DNA of 5,787 nucleotides from Azoarcus sp. (GTDB lineage Bacteria > Pseudomonadota > Gammaproteobacteria > Burkholderiales > Rhodocyclaceae), in the NCBI GenBank assembly GCA_031282905.1, contig JAITCV010000190.1, positions 1 through 5,787 on the forward strand. Direction: 5' to 3'. A program made the translations under genes and the position numbers. How positions within the stretch are numbered: the stretch's first letter is position 1; the number at the start of each line of letters is the position of its first letter. This document shows, piece by piece, positions 4,604 to 5,787 of the stretch. Below the pieces are notes generated by a model that saw only the letters and a list, made by a program, of their open reading frames with translations, was not told where the DNA came from and ran no database searches.

Positions 4604-5787
4604 TTTGCGCCCGCCCAGATCCACTCGATGAGCGCGTCCTGTGCGGCGCGGGCGTTCTGGGCTTCCGGGTGATTGATCATCATCACGACCGCGTGACGCT
4701 TGCCGTACTGGTCGAGCACGTAGCCGGCGATGGTCTTGACGTTGTTGACCGTGCCGGTCTTGAGATGGGCATAGCCTCTCGCCGGGCTGTTGACGAGGCG
4801 CTTGTAGGCGGTGCCGTCACGGCCGACAACAGGCAGCGAGGCGATGAATTCCGGCATCCATGGGCGTTGCCAGGCGGTCAGCAGCAGGGTGCCGAGGCTG
4901 TCGGCGCGGATGCGCGCATTGCGCGAGAGCCCCGCGCCATTTTCGATGACCAATCCATCGATGCTGATGCCGGCGTTTGCCAGATGCTGGCGCGCGGTTT
5001 CCACGCCAGCCGCGACCATGTTGGCCGGGGCGGGTTGGGCGGGTGAGTGGGGGCGGGCGGGGCGGCCCATGTTGGCGAGCAGTTGGCGGGCAATGATGTT
5101 GTTCGACCATTTGTTCATGTCGCGCACGATTTCGGCGAGGGGCGTCGATTCGTCGGAGAACAGAATGTGCAGACCGGCAGGGCTGTTGCCGTTGCGCACT
5201 TTGCCGCGCACCTTTCCGCCGAGTTCCTGCCATAGCGCGCGTACCAGCGCGAGGCTGAACTCGGACGGCGCGAGCGGCGCGGCGCTCCATATCCTGGGGC
5301 CGCAACTGGCGGGCAGGCTGCCGAGCAGCACCAGGCGTCCGCCTTCAAGGCGGGCGTCGAGATCGTTGTACCAGACGTTGCAGCCGCCTCCGGCGGTAGT
5401 GAGGCGATTGTCAAGGGTGATGCCGGCAAGTGGAGGTTCGCCGATGACTTGCACCGGATCCTTGGGTTTTTGTCCGGGGAAAAGGGCGAGTAGCTGGGTG
5501 TTGAAATTCAGCAACAAACCATCGGGACCGCTGTTGTATGGGCGTAGCCCCCGGCCGTCGAAGGCGTTGGGGTCGTGCGCGGGCAAGGTGAGCGCCGAGT
5601 GGTCGAGTACGATATCGCCGTTGATGGTGTCGAGCCCCAGGGCGCGCAGGCGGCGGAAGAGTTTCCATACCCGTTCGTGGGAAAGCACGGGGTCGCCATC
5701 ACCGATCAGGTAAAGATCGCCGTTGAGCACGCCGTTCTGGATGGGGCTGGCCGCGGCGAAGCGGGTGCTCCAGATGTGGGCGGGGCC
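4600..5787 (-). CDS. dacB: D-alanyl-D-alanine carboxypeptidase/endopeptidase PBP4, 5' end outside window
   Basis: This low-molecular-mass penicillin-binding protein (class C, peptidase family S13) trims terminal D-Ala and cleaves DD-crosslinks of peptidoglycan in the periplasm. The visible 395 residues are open to the window edge. Residues 1-19 contain WSTRFAAASPIQNG, which leads into VLNGDLYLIGDGDP, a stretch typical of the family. A GTG at 5730 is therefore an internal Val, not the start. Of the three catalytic motifs, S-x-N is seen as SNN (fragment residues 228-230, bases 5106-5098) and KTG at 343-345 (4761-4753). Their spacing of about 115 is close to E. coli PBP4. The SxxK motif with the nucleophilic Ser and the signal peptide must lie upstream, outside the window. 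FDGRGLRPYNSGPD and ENGAGLSR (282-289) are further family signatures; many relatives have NGSGLSR. Cys 136 and 162 could form a disulfide. The 3' end is complete and 243 nt separate it from pssA. Confidence 0.93.
   Translation of the reverse strand, partial: GPAHIWSTRFAAASPIQNGVLNGDLYLIGDGDPVLSHERVWKLFRRLRALGLDTINGDIVLDHSALTLPAHDPNAFDGRGLRPYNSGPDGLLLNFNTQLLALFPGQKPKDPVQVIGEPPLAGITLDNRLTTAGGGCNVWYNDLDARLEGGRLVLLGSLPASCGPRIWSAAPLAPSEFSLALVRALWQELGGKVRGKVRNGNSPAGLHILFSDESTPLAEIVRDMNKWSNNIIARQLLANMGRPARPHSPAQPAPANMVAAGVETARQHLANAGISIDGLVIENGAGLSRNARIRADSLGTLLLTAWQRPWMPEFIASLPVVGRDGTAYKRLVNSPARGYAHLKTGTVNNVKTIAGYVLDQYGKRHAVVMMINHPEAQNARAAQDALIEWIWAGAK

Noticed and set aside
4811..5713. 300-codon plus-strand frame opposite dacB
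   Set aside because: Antisense shadow of dacB, Arg/Ser/Pro-rich with no domain. The dacB frame has the SNN and KTG motifs.
5728..5730. GTG as the start codon of dacB
   Set aside because: The frame is open to the window edge and the 19 upstream codons continue the PBP4 family sequence. The catalytic SxxK and signal peptide must still lie further upstream.
1..5787. CRISPR array, tRNA, rRNA or transposase
   Set aside because: No regular direct repeats, cloverleaf or rRNA-like segments, and no transposase motifs were seen on either strand.

Overview
The window is a GC-rich chromosomal stretch that most likely comes from a betaproteobacterium. The evidence is the close match of GroEL and GroES to betaproteobacterial sequences, heat-shock control by a CIRCE operator together with a sigma-32-like promoter, and the neighbouring phosphatidylserine synthase and PBP4 genes. 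All recognisable genes lie on the minus strand, so transcription runs from high to low coordinates.

Reading in that direction: 5787-4600 is the 3' part of dacB (PBP4, a periplasmic D-Ala-D-Ala carboxypeptidase/endopeptidase). A 243-nt gap follows (4599-4357) with hairpins, a possible 32-codon ORF and a candidate -10 box. Next is pssA (4356-3547), the membrane enzyme making phosphatidylserine. Then comes about 450 nt with no intact gene (3546-3099), which may hold a decayed small gene. After it are the heat-shock promoter and CIRCE operator, groES (2985-2698), groEL (2643-1003) and a strong two-hairpin terminator (988-907). Below the terminator, 861-328 reads as a protein only if three frameshifts are allowed, so it is probably a pseudogene. 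The last part (327-1) has palindromic repeats, an AT-rich patch and the possible first 22 codons of another gene running off the edge.

groES and groEL form one stress operon with one promoter/operator and one terminator, and encode the folding chamber and its lid. pssA and dacB are envelope functions (lipid synthesis and peptidoglycan remodelling), each separated by a gap and probably transcribed separately.

The most unusual observation is that both chaperonin subunits have no methionine after the initiator and no cysteine. This covers 641 residues in total, with all key functional positions kept. The methionine-rich GGM tail typical of GroEL is replaced by GGH-GGF-GGPEF. The flanking PssA and DacB contain normal Met and Cys, so the depletion is specific to the chaperonin. 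No mobile element, CRISPR array, tRNA or rRNA was seen.
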